NCBI GenBank assembly: GCA_018658635.1
Contig: JABHUX010000047.1
Location: forward strand, 1 to 32,981
From: Alphaproteobacteria bacterium
Lineage (GTDB): Bacteria; Pseudomonadota; Alphaproteobacteria; Pelagibacterales; Pelagibacteraceae
Length of the DNA: 32,981 nucleotides
Direction: 5' to 3'
The number at the start of each line of letters is the position of its first letter. Within the stretch, counting starts at the first letter, position 1. Made by a program: the position numbers and the translations under genes. The notes under the pieces were generated by a model, which saw only the letters and a list, made by a program, of their open reading frames with translations, was not told the origin of the DNA and did no database searches. Positions 25,878 to 32,981 of the stretch are shown piece after piece.

Positions 25878-26123
25878 TTGAAGTTACAAGTTATTGTTAC
25901 ACTAAAAAAGGATGTTTTAGATCCTCAGGGTTCTGCAATTAAAAGCTCATTGTCTAATATGGGTTTTAAAAATATTGAAAGTTTAAGACAGGGAAAAACA
26001 TTTGAAATAATTCTAAAAGAAAAAGATGAAAAAGCTGCTCTTTCTAAAGCTAAAGATATGTGCGAAAAACTTTTAGCAAATCTGACGATTGAGGACTATT
26101 CAGTAAGAGCTATTAAAGAATGA
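25878..26123 (+). CDS. purS: FGAM synthase subunit PurS
   Basis: Small structural subunit that bridges PurL and PurQ in the three-part formylglycinamidine ribonucleotide synthase, and probably helps channel ammonia. It has 81 residues, typical. It shows VIVTLKKDVLDPQGSAI near the N-terminus and the MCEKLLANLTIEDYSV block at the C-terminus. The start is TTG at 25878; no ATG fits the family N-terminus. It overlaps purQ by 4 nt (ATGA). Its presence agrees with the short PurL here. Confidence 0.95.
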   Translation: MKLQVIVTLKKDVLDPQGSAIKSSLSNMGFKNIESLRQGKTFEIILKEKDEKAALSKAKDMCEKLLANLTIEDYSVRAIKE

Positions 26124-26794
26124 AGGCCAGCGTCATTGTTTTTCCTGGCTCTAATTGTGATCGCGATGTTAGAATCTCCCTTGAAAAATTTGGCATAAAA
26201 ACATCAATGGTATGGCATGCAGATGTCAAACTTCCAAAATCAGATCTTGTTGTTCTTCCAGGGGGATTTTCGTATGGAGATTATTTAAGATGTGGAAGCA
26301 TTGCTTCTAAATCAAGAATTATGAAAGAAGTTATAGCTCACTCCAAAAAAGGAGGTTCGGTAATGGGTATTTGCAATGGTTTCCAAATTCTCGTTGAATC
26401 TCAACTTTTGCCTGGCGTTTTAATAAAAAATATTAATCTTAAATTTATATGTAAAAATATAACTGTAAAAGTAATTAATAATAAAACAAATTTTACGTCT
26501 AAAATCAGCAGAAATTCTGTTCTTGAAATTCCAATAGCTCACAATGAGGGTAATTATTTTGCAAGCAAAAATCTAATTGATGAACTGGAAGATAATAATC
26601 AAATTATACTTCAGTATTGTGATGCTGCTGGAAATATTACTGAACAATCCAATCCTAATGGCTCAATTAAAAATATTGCAGGAATTGTAAATAAAAAAGG
26701 AAATGTATTTGGTCTTATGCCTCATCCTGAGAGAGCCTCCGATGAACTATTGAGTGGGATGGATGGATCTTTAATTTTCAAATCTCTAAAATAA
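26120..26794 (+). CDS. purQ: FGAM synthase glutaminase subunit PurQ
   Basis: Class I glutamine amidotransferase that supplies ammonia to PurL. It has 224 residues. The catalytic triad is visible: C85 in GICNGFQIL, and H202 and E204 in MPHPERA. The N-terminus [12 protein letters not shown] and [12 protein letters not shown] are family blocks. It begins on the ATGA overlap with purS and ends 2 nt before purL. Confidence 0.97.
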   Translation: MKASVIVFPGSNCDRDVRISLEKFGIKTSMVWHADVKLPKSDLVVLPGGFSYGDYLRCGSIASKSRIMKEVIAHSKKGGSVMGICNGFQILVESQLLPGVLIKNINLKFICKNITVKVINNKTNFTSKISRNSVLEIPIAHNEGNYFASKNLIDELEDNNQIILQYCDAAGNITEQSNPNGSIKNIAGIVNKKGNVFGLMPHPERASDELLSGMDGSLIFKSLK

Positions 26795-26796
26795 TT

Positions 26797-28989
26797 ATGC
26801 AAAAAGTTAATCAAGAACTTGCAATAAAACATGGTCTTACAGCGGATGAATATAATAAAATTATCGAATTAATGGGAAGAAATCCAAACTTAGTAGAACT
26901 TGGAATTTTTTCAGCAATGTGGAATGAACACTGCTCTTATAAGTCTTCAAGAATTTGGCTTCAAACTTTGCCAACAAAAAATAAATATGTAATTCAAGGA
27001 CCCGGTGAAAATGCTGGGGTTGTTGATTTTGGTGACGACGATGTTGTTATTTTTAAAATTGAAAGCCACAATCACCCTTCTTATATTGAGCCCTATCAAG
27101 GAGCTGCAACTGGTGTTGGGGGAATATTAAGAGATGTTTTTACAATGGGTGCAAGACCTGTTGCTAATCTTAACTCTATAAGATTTGGCTCTCCTAATCA
27201 TAAAAAAACAAAATATTTATTAAATGGAGTTGTTTCTGGGATTGGCGGCTATGGAAATTGTATAGGTGTTCCAACCGTAGGTGGAGAGACTGAATTTGAT
27301 GAATGTTACAATGGAAATATTTTAGTCAATGCCATGAACATTGGTGTGGCTAAAAAAGATAAAGTATTTTACTCAATTGCAAGTGGCGTTGGTAATCCTG
27401 TTGTTTACGTAGGCTCAAAAACGGGTAGAGATGGAATTCATGGAGCAACAATGGCTTCAACTGAATTTGATGAAGACTCTGAGTCAAAAAAACCAACTGT
27501 ACAAGTTGGCGATCCGTTTACTGAAAAATTATTATTGGAAGCCTGTTTAGAGTTAATGCAAAAAAAATCTATAGTTTCTATTCAAGATATGGGGGCTGCT
27601 GGACTTACTTCTTCTTCTATAGAAATGGCATCAAAAGGTGATCTTGGAATTAAAATAAATTTAAATTTAATTCCTTGCAGAGAAAATAATATGACTCCTT
27701 ATGAAATTATGCTCTCTGAAAGTCAGGAACGAATGTTAATAGTTTTGAAAAAAGGAAAAGAAAAAGAATCCAGAAAAATATTTGAAAAATGGGGATTAGA
27801 TTTTGCAATTATAGGAAAATTAACAAATTCAAAAAAACTTGAACTTGAGTTTAATAAAAAAAATGTATGCAGTATTCCAATTCATTCCTTAGGCGATAAT
27901 GCACCTAAATATAAAAGAGATTTTATAACTTATAGCTACCCCAAAATAATTAATCACGATTCTGATATTGAAAAATTAGATATTAAAAATTCATTAATTA
28001 AAATTTTATCACATCATAATTATTCAAATAAGTCATGGGTGTGGGAACAGTACGATCATATGGTAATGACAGATACAATTCAAAAACCAGGTGGTGACTC
28101 TGCTGTTGTTAGATACCACGGAAAAAACAAGGGAATAGCTGCCACAGTTGATTGTGTTCCAAGATATTGTAAAGCCCATCCAAAATCAGGAGCAATGCAA
28201 GCTGTATGTGAAACTTGGAGAAATCTAATTTCAGTTGGAGCTCAGCCTATTGCAATTACTAATTGTTTAAATTTTGGAAATCCAGAAAAAAAAGAAATTA
28301 TGGGTCAGTTTGTTGATAGCATTAATGGAATGAAGGAAGCTTGCGAAGCATTAAATTATCCGGTGATATCTGGAAACGTATCTTTATATAACGAAACAAA
28401 TGGTGTTGCTATTTATCCAACTCCAACGATTGGTGGAGTTGGTCTTTTAAAAAATATTAACAATATGATGACATTTAATTTTAAAAATACAGAAAATATT
28501 GTTGCTGTTGTTGGTGAAACATCAGGTCACTTAAGTCAAAGTGCTTTAATTTATGATATTATAGGAGACAAAGAAGGCCCTCCCCCGCAAGTTAATTTAA
28601 AAGAAGAAAAGAAAAATGGTCTTTTTATAAGCGATCTAATCAAAGAAAAGTTAGTTAATGCAGTTCATGATATATCTCACGGTGGAATAATAGTTACTTT
28701 AGCTGAAATGTGTATGGCATCTAATATCGGCGCAAAAATTAAAGTTTCTGGATCAAATAGTGATAAAATTAAATATTTATTCGCAGAAGATCAAGCTAGA
28801 TATTTAATTGAAATTAGTCAGAAAAATTTAGAAATAATTAAAAAAATCGCAAATTCTAAAAATATTAAAATAGATATTATTGGCAAAACTCAAAGTGAGA
28901 TATTTGAAGTAGAAAATGATTTTAAAGTTAGCGTTAAAGAATTAAAGACAAAAAATGAAAGTTGGTTTAAAAATTATAACAAAAATTAA
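26797..28989 (+). CDS. purL: FGAM synthase large subunit PurL (small type)
   Basis: ATP-dependent synthetase that turns FGAR into FGAM using ammonia from PurQ. At 730 residues it is the short, Bacillus-type PurL that needs separate PurS and PurQ, not the fused form of about 1300 residues found in gammaproteobacteria. Visible blocks: [11 protein letters not shown] near the N-terminus, [20 protein letters not shown], the Ser/Gly-rich [19 protein letters not shown], and the second AIRS-like repeat with [12 protein letters not shown] and [10 protein letters not shown]. It is followed by bolA after 2 nt. Confidence 0.97.
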   Translation: MQKVNQELAIKHGLTADEYNKIIELMGRNPNLVELGIFSAMWNEHCSYKSSRIWLQTLPTKNKYVIQGPGENAGVVDFGDDDVVIFKIESHNHPSYIEPYQGAATGVGGILRDVFTMGARPVANLNSIRFGSPNHKKTKYLLNGVVSGIGGYGNCIGVPTVGGETEFDECYNGNILVNAMNIGVAKKDKVFYSIASGVGNPVVYVGSKTGRDGIHGATMASTEFDEDSESKKPTVQVGDPFTEKLLLEACLELMQKKSIVSIQDMGAAGLTSSSIEMASKGDLGIKINLNLIPCRENNMTPYEIMLSESQERMLIVLKKGKEKESRKIFEKWGLDFAIIGKLTNSKKLELEFNKKNVCSIPIHSLGDNAPKYKRDFITYSYPKIINHDSDIEKLDIKNSLIKILSHHNYSNKSWVWEQYDHMVMTDTIQKPGGDSAVVRYHGKNKGIAATVDCVPRYCKAHPKSGAMQAVCETWRNLISVGAQPIAITNCLNFGNPEKKEIMGQFVDSINGMKEACEALNYPVISGNVSLYNETNGVAIYPTPTIGGVGLLKNINNMMTFNFKNTENIVAVVGETSGHLSQSALIYDIIGDKEGPPPQVNLKEEKKNGLFISDLIKEKLVNAVHDISHGGIIVTLAEMCMASNIGAKIKVSGSNSDKIKYLFAEDQARYLIEISQKNLEIIKKIANSKNIKIDIIGKTQSEIFEVENDFKVSVKELKTKNESWFKNYNKN

Positions 28990-28991
28990 CT

Positions 28992-29222
28992 ATGGCTATT
29001 AAACAAGAAGAAATTCACAAATTGTTAAAAGAAGGATTTCCTGATGCTGATATTGAAATAAATGATCTGGCTGGTGATGATAATCATTATGCTGCCAAAA
29101 TAAAATCTTCAAAATTTAAAGGCAAGACTAGAGTTCAGCAGCATCAAATGGTATATGCTTCTCTCAAAGGAAAAATGGGGAATGAATTGCATGCATTAGC
29201 ACTAACAACAGAAGAAAAATAA
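28992..29222 (+). CDS. bolA: BolA family protein
   Basis: A 76-residue BolA/IbaG-type protein. BolA proteins form [2Fe-2S]-bridged complexes with monothiol glutaredoxins and take part in iron-sulfur trafficking and iron sensing. The conserved class II KH-like fold is seen in DNHYAAKIKSSKFKGKTRVQQHQMV (residues about 30-54), and the invariant C-terminal His is in ELHALAL. The Grx partner gene follows after 1 nt, the usual arrangement. It trails the purine genes with no promoter gap, so it is likely co-transcribed with them. Confidence 0.93.
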   Translation: MAIKQEEIHKLLKEGFPDADIEINDLAGDDNHYAAKIKSSKFKGKTRVQQHQMVYASLKGKMGNELHALALTTEEK

Positions 29223-29223
29223 T

Positions 29224-29529
29224 ATGACAAATATTAATGAAAAAATAAAAGATATCATAAGTAAAAACGATGTGGTTTTATTCATGAAAGGCACTCCTGA
29301 AATGCCCCAATGTGGATTTTCAATGACAGTTGGTAATATTCTAAAAGAACTAAAAGTAAAATTTATTGGAGTTAATGTTTTGGCTGATCCTGAGATAAGG
29401 CAAGGAATTAAAGATTTTAGTAATTGGCCAACCGTTCCTCAACTTTATGTTAAAGGAGAATTTATTGGTGGATGTGATATCGCTAAAGAAATGTATGAAA
29501 AAGGTGAATTACAAAAAATTCTTAAATAA
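29224..29529 (+). CDS. grxD: Grx4-family monothiol glutaredoxin
   Basis: A 101-residue single-domain monothiol glutaredoxin. The CGFS active site starts at C30 (PEMPQCGFSM), and the glutathione-binding segments FMKGTPEMP, WPTVPQLYVKGEFIGG and GCDI are intact. Members bind a [2Fe-2S] cluster with glutathione and pass it to target proteins, or pair with BolA. It is the last gene of the plus-strand run and converges on rpsD with 4 nt between stops; no terminator is seen. Confidence 0.95.
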   Translation: MTNINEKIKDIISKNDVVLFMKGTPEMPQCGFSMTVGNILKELKVKFIGVNVLADPEIRQGIKDFSNWPTVPQLYVKGEFIGGCDIAKEMYEKGELQKILK

Positions 29530-29533
29530 AAAA

Positions 29534-30151
29534 TTATCTAGAATAATATTCGACAACTAATTTAGGTTCCATTTGCACTGGATACGGGATCTGATCATAT
29601 TTTGGAACTTTATTAAATTTTGCTGTCATTTTTTTATGGTCAGCAACAATATATTCTGGAACTTCTCTCTCTTTGCTTTGTGTCGCACCAATAATTGGAA
29701 TTGATTGCTTGAACGATTCTTTTATTTCTATTTCATCGTTTTCAGAAACTAAGTAACTAGAAATATTTACTTTTTTTCCATTCACTTTTACTTTTCCATG
29801 ATTAATAATTTGCCTTGCTGCAAAAACAGTAATTGCAAATTTAGCTCTATAAATAACTGCATCCAATCTTCTTTCTAATAAGCCAACTAAATTTTCCCCT
29901 GTATCACCTCTTTTCTTATAAGCTTTTCTAAAAAGATTTCTAAATTGTCTTTCACTCATATTACCATAATAACTTTTTAATTTTTGCTTAGCTTGTAATT
30001 GAATATTATAATCTGATGGCTTACCTTTGTTTCTTTGTCCATGTTGACCTGGTCGATATGCACGAGTGTTGAAGGGACTTTTTGGTCTTCCCCAAAGGTT
30101 TACACCAAGTCGTCTATCAACTTTATGAGTAGAATTTATTCTTTTTGTCAT
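29534..30151 (-). CDS. rpsD: 30S ribosomal protein S4
   Basis: Primary 16S rRNA-binding protein that starts 30S assembly. It has 205 residues. The N-terminal part is the alphaproteobacterial form, with the [17 protein letters not shown] segment and without the zinc-binding Cys motif. The S4 RNA-binding domain follows ([33 protein letters not shown]), and the C-terminus is the VVEYYSR block. It has its own strong promoter at 30167-30195, predicting a leader of only about 9 nt, and lies downstream of the trmJ-like gene. Confidence 0.97.
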   Translation of the reverse strand: MTKRINSTHKVDRRLGVNLWGRPKSPFNTRAYRPGQHGQRNKGKPSDYNIQLQAKQKLKSYYGNMSERQFRNLFRKAYKKRGDTGENLVGLLERRLDAVIYRAKFAITVFAARQIINHGKVKVNGKKVNISSYLVSENDEIEIKESFKQSIPIIGATQSKEREVPEYIVADHKKMTAKFNKVPKYDQIPYPVQMEPKLVVEYYSR

Positions 30152-30166
30152 ATTTTAAAGTGCCTT

Positions 30167-30195
30167 GTTATAGTAATCCCCATTCTTTTAGTCAA
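30167..30195 (-). promoter_or_regulatory. Strong sigma-70-like promoter of rpsD
   Basis: Minus strand: -35 TTGACT (30190-30195), exactly 17-bp spacer, -10 TATAAC (30167-30172); each hexamer matches five of six consensus positions. It fits precisely into the 52-nt gap between the trmJ-like stop and the rpsD ATG. Predicted start near 30160. Confidence 0.7.
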
Positions 30196-30203
30196 TGTTA
30201 CTC

Positions 30204-30935
30204 TCATTCTTTATACTTAATTAAAGAACTAATAACTCCTGATAAAGTTCTGATTTCCTGCGTAGAAAGAGAACTTCGATGAAAAATATTTTTAACACTT
30301 CTGATCATTTGTTCTTTTTTTTCCTCAGGTTTTAAAAAACGCACCTTATCTAAACGAGAAATTAAAAAATATAAAAAAGCATTAACTTCTTTTTTCTTCG
30401 CATCATCACTTCTATATAAATTCTTAACAATAGGTTCAAATTTTTTTGAAGCAATAAATAATTCAAAAGCAAAAATAGTTACTGCGTGAGATAAATTTAA
30501 TGACTTAAATTTATTACTTGTTGGAATATTAACTAAATAATTAGCATTAATAAGATCATCATTACTCAATCCGGATGCTTCTGGTCCAAAAAAAATTCCA
30601 ATTTTTTTATGAAGAATGTTTTGCCTTTTTATAATCTTTACAGCTTCATTTAAATCTATAATTTTTTTATTAACCGATCTACTTCTTGACGTAGTTGCAA
30701 AAACATAATCCAAATCCGAAACTGCCTGATCATTATTTGAGAAAACTTTTGATTTATGAACAATATCTTTAGCATCTACAGCTGTATATATTGCGCTTTT
30801 GTTTGGCCAACTATCTCGAGGTGATACTAATCGTAAATTTTCAAAATTAAAATTTTTTAGTGATCTTGCTGCCGCCCCAATATTCTCTCCAAGCTGGGGT
30901 CTAATTAAAATAAAATGGATATTTTTAAATAACAT
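30204..30935 (-). CDS. trmJ: TrmJ-like SPOUT RNA 2'-O-methyltransferase
   Basis: Predicted SAM-dependent ribose methyltransferase, probably acting on position 32 of tRNAs as TrmJ does. It has 243 residues. The SPOUT motifs are visible: FILIRPQLGENIGAAARSLKNF at the N-terminus (residues about 8-29), GIFFGPEASGLSNDDL in the middle, and SLNLSHAVTIFAFE as motif 3. A helical C-terminal extension (about 165-243) matches the TrmJ dimerisation tail. The RNA target is inferred; the family also has rRNA-type members. It overlaps the cimA stop by one base (TAATG). Confidence 0.87.
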   Translation of the reverse strand: MLFKNIHFILIRPQLGENIGAAARSLKNFNFENLRLVSPRDSWPNKSAIYTAVDAKDIVHKSKVFSNNDQAVSDLDYVFATTSRSRSVNKKIIDLNEAVKIIKRQNILHKKIGIFFGPEASGLSNDDLINANYLVNIPTSNKFKSLNLSHAVTIFAFELFIASKKFEPIVKNLYRSDDAKKKEVNAFLYFLISRLDKVRFLKPEEKKEQMIRSVKNIFHRSSLSTQEIRTLSGVISSLIKYKE

Positions 30936-32539
30936 TACAAGTTTGCAGGCGCCTTATCTTTGTACAACTTGTAATCAATACTATCTATTAACGCTCTAAA
31001 AGAGGCTTCAATAATATTTGGAGAAACTCCAATGGTAAACCACACGTCTCCGGTATTATCTGTGCTCTCGATCGAAACTCGGGTAATAGCATTGGTTCCT
31101 GTATTTAAAATTCTAACTTTATAATCTAATAACTTTAAATCTTCTAAATACTCACTATATTTTCCAATTTTATTTACATTAGATCTAATTGCATTATCAA
31201 TTGCATTTACTGGTCCATTACCTGATCCTTCGCAAACAATATCTTTTTTATCAACCTGCAAAATAACTGTTGCATAAGAGTTGATAAGATCATTGTCATT
31301 GCTTTTACTAACTTTAACTTCATATTTTTTAATATTTAAATAATTAGGAACTTCACCCAACAATCTTCGAGTTAACAATTCAAATGAAGCATCAGCACCG
31401 TCATAAGCATATCCAATAAATTCTCTATCTTTAACTTGCTCTAATAATTTTTGAATTTTCGGGTCATCTTTATTTATTTTAATATTTAACTTCTCTAATC
31501 TTGATAAAATATTTGATCTTCCTGACTGATCAGAAACAACAATATTCCTTTTGTTTCCAATAGATTCTGGAACAATGTGTTCATATGTTTTAGGATTTTT
31601 TTCAACAGCAGAAACATGAAGGCCGCCCTTATGCGAAAAAGCTGAAGCCCCAACGTAGGCGGCGTGATTATTAGGCTTTCTGTTTAATATTTCATCTAAT
31701 AATCTAGAGCATTCAGTTAGGTATTTAACTTTTGTTTCTTCTACTGAAATATTAAATTTATCTTTGAAATATTTTTTAAATAACAACGTTGGAATAATAG
31801 ATACGATATTTGCATTACCACATCGCTCTCCTAAACCATTCAATGTTCCCTGTACTTGTCTTGCTCCAGATCTAATAGCAGCAAGTGTATTTGCTACTGC
31901 ATTTTCAGTGTCATTATGAGTATGAATTCCTAAATTCTTTCCAGGAATAATTTTTGCAACATCGTTTACAATTTCTTCAATTTCAAATGGTAATGTACCA
32001 CCATTAGTGTCACATAGAACAACCCATCTTGCTCCGTTATCATAAGCTGAACGAATACATTTTAATGCATAATCTTTATTTTTTTTATAACCATCAAAAA
32101 AATGTTCTGCATCAAACATATACTCTCTGTTATTTTTTACAAAATGTTTTGTAGTATCAACGATATTTTCTAAATTTTCTTCCTTTGAAATTCCTAAAGC
32201 TACATCTACGTGAAAGTCCCATGTTTTTCCTACAATACAAACGGACTTAGTATTAGAATTTAAAATAGCGGAAAGACCTGGATCGTTTTCTGCACTTCTG
32301 CCAGATTTTTTTGTCATCCCAAAAGCAACTATGGTTGAATTCGACAATTTTGGAGGTTTGTTAAAAAAATTAGTATCAGTTGGATTAGCTCCTGGCCATC
32401 CTGCCTCAATATAATCAACACCTAATTTAGATAATGCAGTCGCAATTCGATTTTTTTCATCCATAGAAAAATTGACACCCTGTGTTTGAGCTCCGTCTCT
32501 TAAGGTGGTATCAAATATATAAATTTTTTCTTTGCTCAT
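30935..32539 (-). CDS. cimA: (R)-citramalate synthase
   Basis: Condenses pyruvate with acetyl-CoA to (R)-citramalate, the first step of the threonine-independent route to isoleucine. It has 534 residues: a TIM-barrel catalytic domain opening with DTTLRDGAQTQG (10-21) and carrying the metal-binding GIHTHND motif, then the LeuA-type C-terminal regulatory domain (about 390-525), so feedback control by isoleucine or leucine is plausible. The AGWPGANP and NGLGERCGN segments are CimA-type. A homocitrate or isopropylmalate synthase is less likely. It is coupled to cysS upstream and trmJ downstream by TAATG overlaps. Confidence 0.92.
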   Translation of the reverse strand: MSKEKIYIFDTTLRDGAQTQGVNFSMDEKNRIATALSKLGVDYIEAGWPGANPTDTNFFNKPPKLSNSTIVAFGMTKKSGRSAENDPGLSAILNSNTKSVCIVGKTWDFHVDVALGISKEENLENIVDTTKHFVKNNREYMFDAEHFFDGYKKNKDYALKCIRSAYDNGARWVVLCDTNGGTLPFEIEEIVNDVAKIIPGKNLGIHTHNDTENAVANTLAAIRSGARQVQGTLNGLGERCGNANIVSIIPTLLFKKYFKDKFNISVEETKVKYLTECSRLLDEILNRKPNNHAAYVGASAFSHKGGLHVSAVEKNPKTYEHIVPESIGNKRNIVVSDQSGRSNILSRLEKLNIKINKDDPKIQKLLEQVKDREFIGYAYDGADASFELLTRRLLGEVPNYLNIKKYEVKVSKSNDNDLINSYATVILQVDKKDIVCEGSGNGPVNAIDNAIRSNVNKIGKYSEYLEDLKLLDYKVRILNTGTNAITRVSIESTDNTGDVWFTIGVSPNIIEASFRALIDSIDYKLYKDKAPANL

Positions 32540-32981
32540 TATTTATGTTTCCAATGTGTTTTATCATTAAGATCTTCAATTAAAATTCCATTCTTTTCAA
32601 GATTGAATCTAATTTTATCAGCCTCTTTAAAATCTTTATCTTTTCTAGCAAGATTTCGTTGTTGTATAAGCTTTTCAATCTCGCTCAAATCTAATTTCGA
32701 TTTTTTTTTTAAACTATTAAATTGTTCTTGGCTTTCATCAAACAAACCAAGAAATTTAAGAGCAGAATTTAGATATTTTTTGGCTACAGGATCGCCAGTT
32801 TTTGCTTTGTTATAAAGGCTATGAATATTAGTTATAAATTTTGGTGTATTTAAATCATCTAATAAAATATTATAAAGTTCATCGTTAATTTCATCCTCAT
32901 TCGGAGAATAATAACTGTACCAGTTCTCTAGTATTTTTTTGTTTGTGTCTAAAATTTTTAAATTCCAGTCTAAAGGCTGTC
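32539..32981 (-). CDS. cysS: Cysteinyl-tRNA synthetase, C-terminal part (partial)
   Basis: Attaches cysteine to tRNA-Cys. The frame is open from the right edge to the TAA at 32539-32541, giving about 147 codons of the C-terminus; the catalytic domain is beyond the window. The visible part begins QPLDWN, the end of the conserved YRQPLDW block, followed by ILLDDLNTP, the DALR-type anticodon-binding helices and the terminal RNxARxxKDFxxADxIR region (RNLARKDKDFKEADKIRF) with the characteristic ending. An internal Met at 32745 is not the real start. Its stop overlaps the cimA ATG. Confidence 0.93.
   Translation of the reverse strand, partial: QPLDWNLKILDTNKKILENWYSYYSPNEDEINDELYNILLDDLNTPKFITNIHSLYNKAKTGDPVAKKYLNSALKFLGLFDESQEQFNSLKKKSKLDLSEIEKLIQQRNLARKDKDFKEADKIRFNLEKNGILIEDLNDKTHWKHK

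Noticed and set aside
30170-30186. Plus-strand CCCCATT as a heat-shock -10 near rpsD
   Set aside because: There is no CTTGAA-type -35 at the right distance and no plus-strand gene downstream; it is the spacer of the minus-strand rpsD promoter.
1-32981. CRISPR arrays, insertion sequences, prophage genes, toxin-antitoxin or defence modules
   Set aside because: No repeated spacer-like units, transposases, integrases or defence domains were seen; every long ORF belongs to a core family or is listed as an orphan.

Overview
The window looks like a chromosomal stretch from an AT-rich, highly streamlined alphaproteobacterium, most likely SAR11 (Pelagibacterales). The signs are very low GC, lysine/isoleucine/asparagine-rich proteins, almost no intergenic DNA, many 1-nt or 4-nt start/stop overlaps, and alphaproteobacterial gene sets such as tig-clpP-clpX-lon, the purCSQL genes followed by bolA-grxD, and cysS-cimA. 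No 16S rRNA or other definitive marker is present, so the assignment is inference.

Layout. (1) 1-5658, minus strand: one long translation/transcription unit in the order tRNA-Tyr, tRNA-Gly, tuf, tRNA-Trp, secE, nusG, rplK, rplA, rplJ, rplL, rpoB (rpoB runs off the left edge). A good sigma-70-like promoter lies at 5781-5809. (2) 5853-8756: rlmB (+), then marC, tRNA-Asp and tRNA-Val (-), a small orphan membrane protein (-) and a TSUP permease (+). (3) 8758-14843, minus strand: a protein quality-control block of tRNA-Leu(TAG), trigger factor, clpP, clpX and lon, where lon has its own heat-shock-type (sigma-32) promoter. (4) 15054-20902: a 16-codon ORF coupled to a DUF6111-like gene (+), bifunctional NAD(P)HX repair enzyme nnr (-), glnA with a strong terminator (+), parE (+), an orphan lipoprotein and tRNA-Leu(TAA) (-). 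(5) 20962-22268 (-): a uracil-DNA-glycosylase-family protein and a CinA-like MoCF-domain protein. (6) 22291-29529 (+): a tightly packed run sfsA-map-purB-purC-purS-purQ-purL-bolA-grxD. (7) 29534-32981 (-): cysS (partial), cimA, trmJ-like methyltransferase, and rpsD with its own promoter.

Functionally this is core housekeeping: translation and transcription machinery, co-translational folding and ATP-dependent proteolysis, nitrogen assimilation (glnA), purine synthesis, Fe-S/redox handling (BolA-Grx4) and the citramalate route to isoleucine. I found no CRISPR array, prophage, insertion sequence, toxin-antitoxin pair or novel defence cluster. I do not see evidence for a new multi-gene system.

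The points worth a second look are subtler: protein genes that start 5-12 nt after a tRNA CCA end (secE, tig, the lipoprotein), which would give near-leaderless mRNAs after tRNA processing; five out of five convergent gene pairs abutting within -3 to +4 nt with no terminator between them; a histidine-rich insert in trigger factor; a sigma-32-like lon promoter; and several dyads near promoters.
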